Shown: positions 63,426 to 64,000 of the stretch, piece after piece
Position numbering within the stretch: the first letter of the stretch is position 1
How the letters are laid out: each line of letters starts with the position of its first letter
Assembly: GCA_021299715.1 (NCBI GenBank)
Contig: JAJTEL010000003.1
Coordinates: 111,200-175,199, forward strand
Length of the DNA stretch: 64,000 bases
Direction of reading: 5' to 3'
Source of the DNA: Ilumatobacteraceae bacterium
Lineage (GTDB): Bacteria > Actinomycetota > Acidimicrobiia > Acidimicrobiales > Ilumatobacteraceae
Position numbers and translations under genes: made by a program
The notes under the pieces: generated by a model
The model's database searches: none
Seen by the model: the letters and a program-made list of their open reading frames with translations, nothing else
Told to the model about the DNA's origin: nothing

Positions 63426-64000
63426 CAGACTTCTCCGTGTAACAGGTGATCAGCGTGCGCGACGGCCCATTCAAGGTCGTCTCTCGTCGTAATTTTTCTG
63501 TTCACAGTCTCGCCATCAACAACGACGACTTCCCCGCCAATTTTTTCAATCAACGTTGCATCGTCAGTTCCTTCTCCACCACTCTCGTGCGCTTTACGAA
63601 GAGACGCGGCGCGAAACGCCTGCGGAGTTTGAACAGCACGCAACGTTTCGCGACGCGGTGTGGAAACCACCACGTTCGATTCGTTCACTTGTTTGATGGT
63701 GTCAACCACAGGGATTCCCGGCACTGCAGCATCGGCGCCATCGACCACGGCTGAAATAACGCGCTGGAAAACAGTGGGGCTAGCAAACGGGCGGGCCGCG
63801 TCGTGCACACACACAATGGTTGCCTCGGCAGGAACAGCGGCTAACCCACGTCGAACAGACTCACTGCGGGTATTTCCCCCTTCCACCTGGCCTGGGCCCT
63901 CTGCCATTCCCTTTGGGAGAACGACAATGACGCCAACCGAGTGTTTGGACGCTTCGTCCATTGCCCATTGGACAATTGGCTGACCGCCGATGAGTTCAAA
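63425..64000 (-). CDS. ispD: 2-C-methyl-D-erythritol 4-phosphate cytidylyltransferase, truncated at window end
   Basis: The frame stays open to base 64000 and its start is beyond the window; about 191 C-terminal residues are present. FELIGGQPIVQWAMDEASK, VCVHDAARPF, VVSTPRRETLRAVQTPQAF and GTDDATLIEKIGG match IspD. It makes CDP-ME from MEP and CTP. It is coupled to ispF by a one-base stop/start overlap. Confidence 0.93.
   Translation of the reverse strand, partial: FELIGGQPIVQWAMDEASKHSVGVIVVLPKGMAEGPGQVEGGNTRSESVRRGLAAVPAEATIVCVHDAARPFASPTVFQRVISAVVDGADAAVPGIPVVDTIKQVNESNVVVSTPRRETLRAVQTPQAFRAASLRKAHESGGEGTDDATLIEKIGGEVVVVDGETVNRKITTRDDLEWAVAHADHLLHGEV

Overview
The window looks like a chromosomal segment of an actinobacterium, most likely a moderate-GC, streamlined Acidimicrobiia (Ilumatobacter-like freshwater or marine relatives are a guess). 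The actinobacterial signs are mycofactocin genes, a HemQ-type coproheme decarboxylase, an F420-type (Ddn-like) oxidoreductase, a UPF0182 protein, a DivIVA-like protein, SCP-x-type thiolase/DUF35 and FadE-type acyl-CoA dehydrogenase genes, and a CIRCE-controlled groEL. Genes are packed tightly with many 1-7 nt overlaps and several convergent 3' overlaps. No insertion sequence, prophage, integrase, CRISPR array or rRNA was seen, and there is no gene-free stretch over 300 bases. The longest gap (27183-27452) holds only the terminator of the initiator tRNA and the upstream region of a cell-wall protein gene.

Layout. 1-2650: the end of a mycofactocin cluster (truncated mftE, mftF) translationally coupled to an alanine-racemase-like gene. 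2.6-11.4 kb: ROK sugar kinase, uracil-DNA glycosylase, a tandem TetR fusion, an amidase, a secreted RCC1-propeller/metallophosphoesterase fusion, a quinone oxidoreductase and a polytopic membrane protein. 11.4-15.0 kb: a minus-strand operon (geranylgeranyl-reductase-like flavoprotein, FKBP, ferritin-like diiron protein, DCC thiol protein, two flavodoxin-fold reductases). 15.0-17.5 kb: CoA-transferase, PAP2 phosphatase, VOC protein. 17.5-21.9 kb: a complete long-chain olefin cluster, oleA, a fused oleBC, and oleD. 21.9-25.4 kb: RlmA-type and another methyltransferase, a DUF35/thiolase pair, a GFA protein.

25.4-32.9 kb: an LPXTG-anchored seven-repeat surface protein, tRNA-fMet, a coiled-coil protein, UPF0182, and a DivIVA-like protein that ends in a phage-head-morphogenesis-like cysteine module. 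32.9-44.3 kb: PDZ/Lon-like protease, HEAT protein, Ddn-like protein, Tag glycosylase, MFS exporter, an AHSA1-like gene interrupted by UGA, GNAT, PAC2, NUDIX, GlnD and a patatin. 44.3-51.3 kb: sulfatase, acyl-CoA dehydrogenase, Zn-alcohol dehydrogenase, AlaX-type editing protein, HemQ, ATP-grasp. 51.4-54.8 kb: two tandem paralogous lipoproteins. 54.8-64 kb: groEL with CIRCE, a MoaD/ThiS-like protein, amidase, glycerate kinase, a LytR_C-domain protein, a membrane-anchored GNAT fusion, tRNA-Thr, rlmB, ispF and a truncated ispD.

The best defined pathway is the ole cluster: OleA condenses two acyl-CoAs, OleD reduces the ketone, OleC closes the beta-lactone and OleB decarboxylates it to a cis-olefin. 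The most unusual architectures are the DivIVA/phage-module fusion, the RCC1-phosphoesterase fusion, the membrane-GNAT fusion and the racemase-like gene joined to mftF. All assignments rest on reading the translated sequence; no database search was run.
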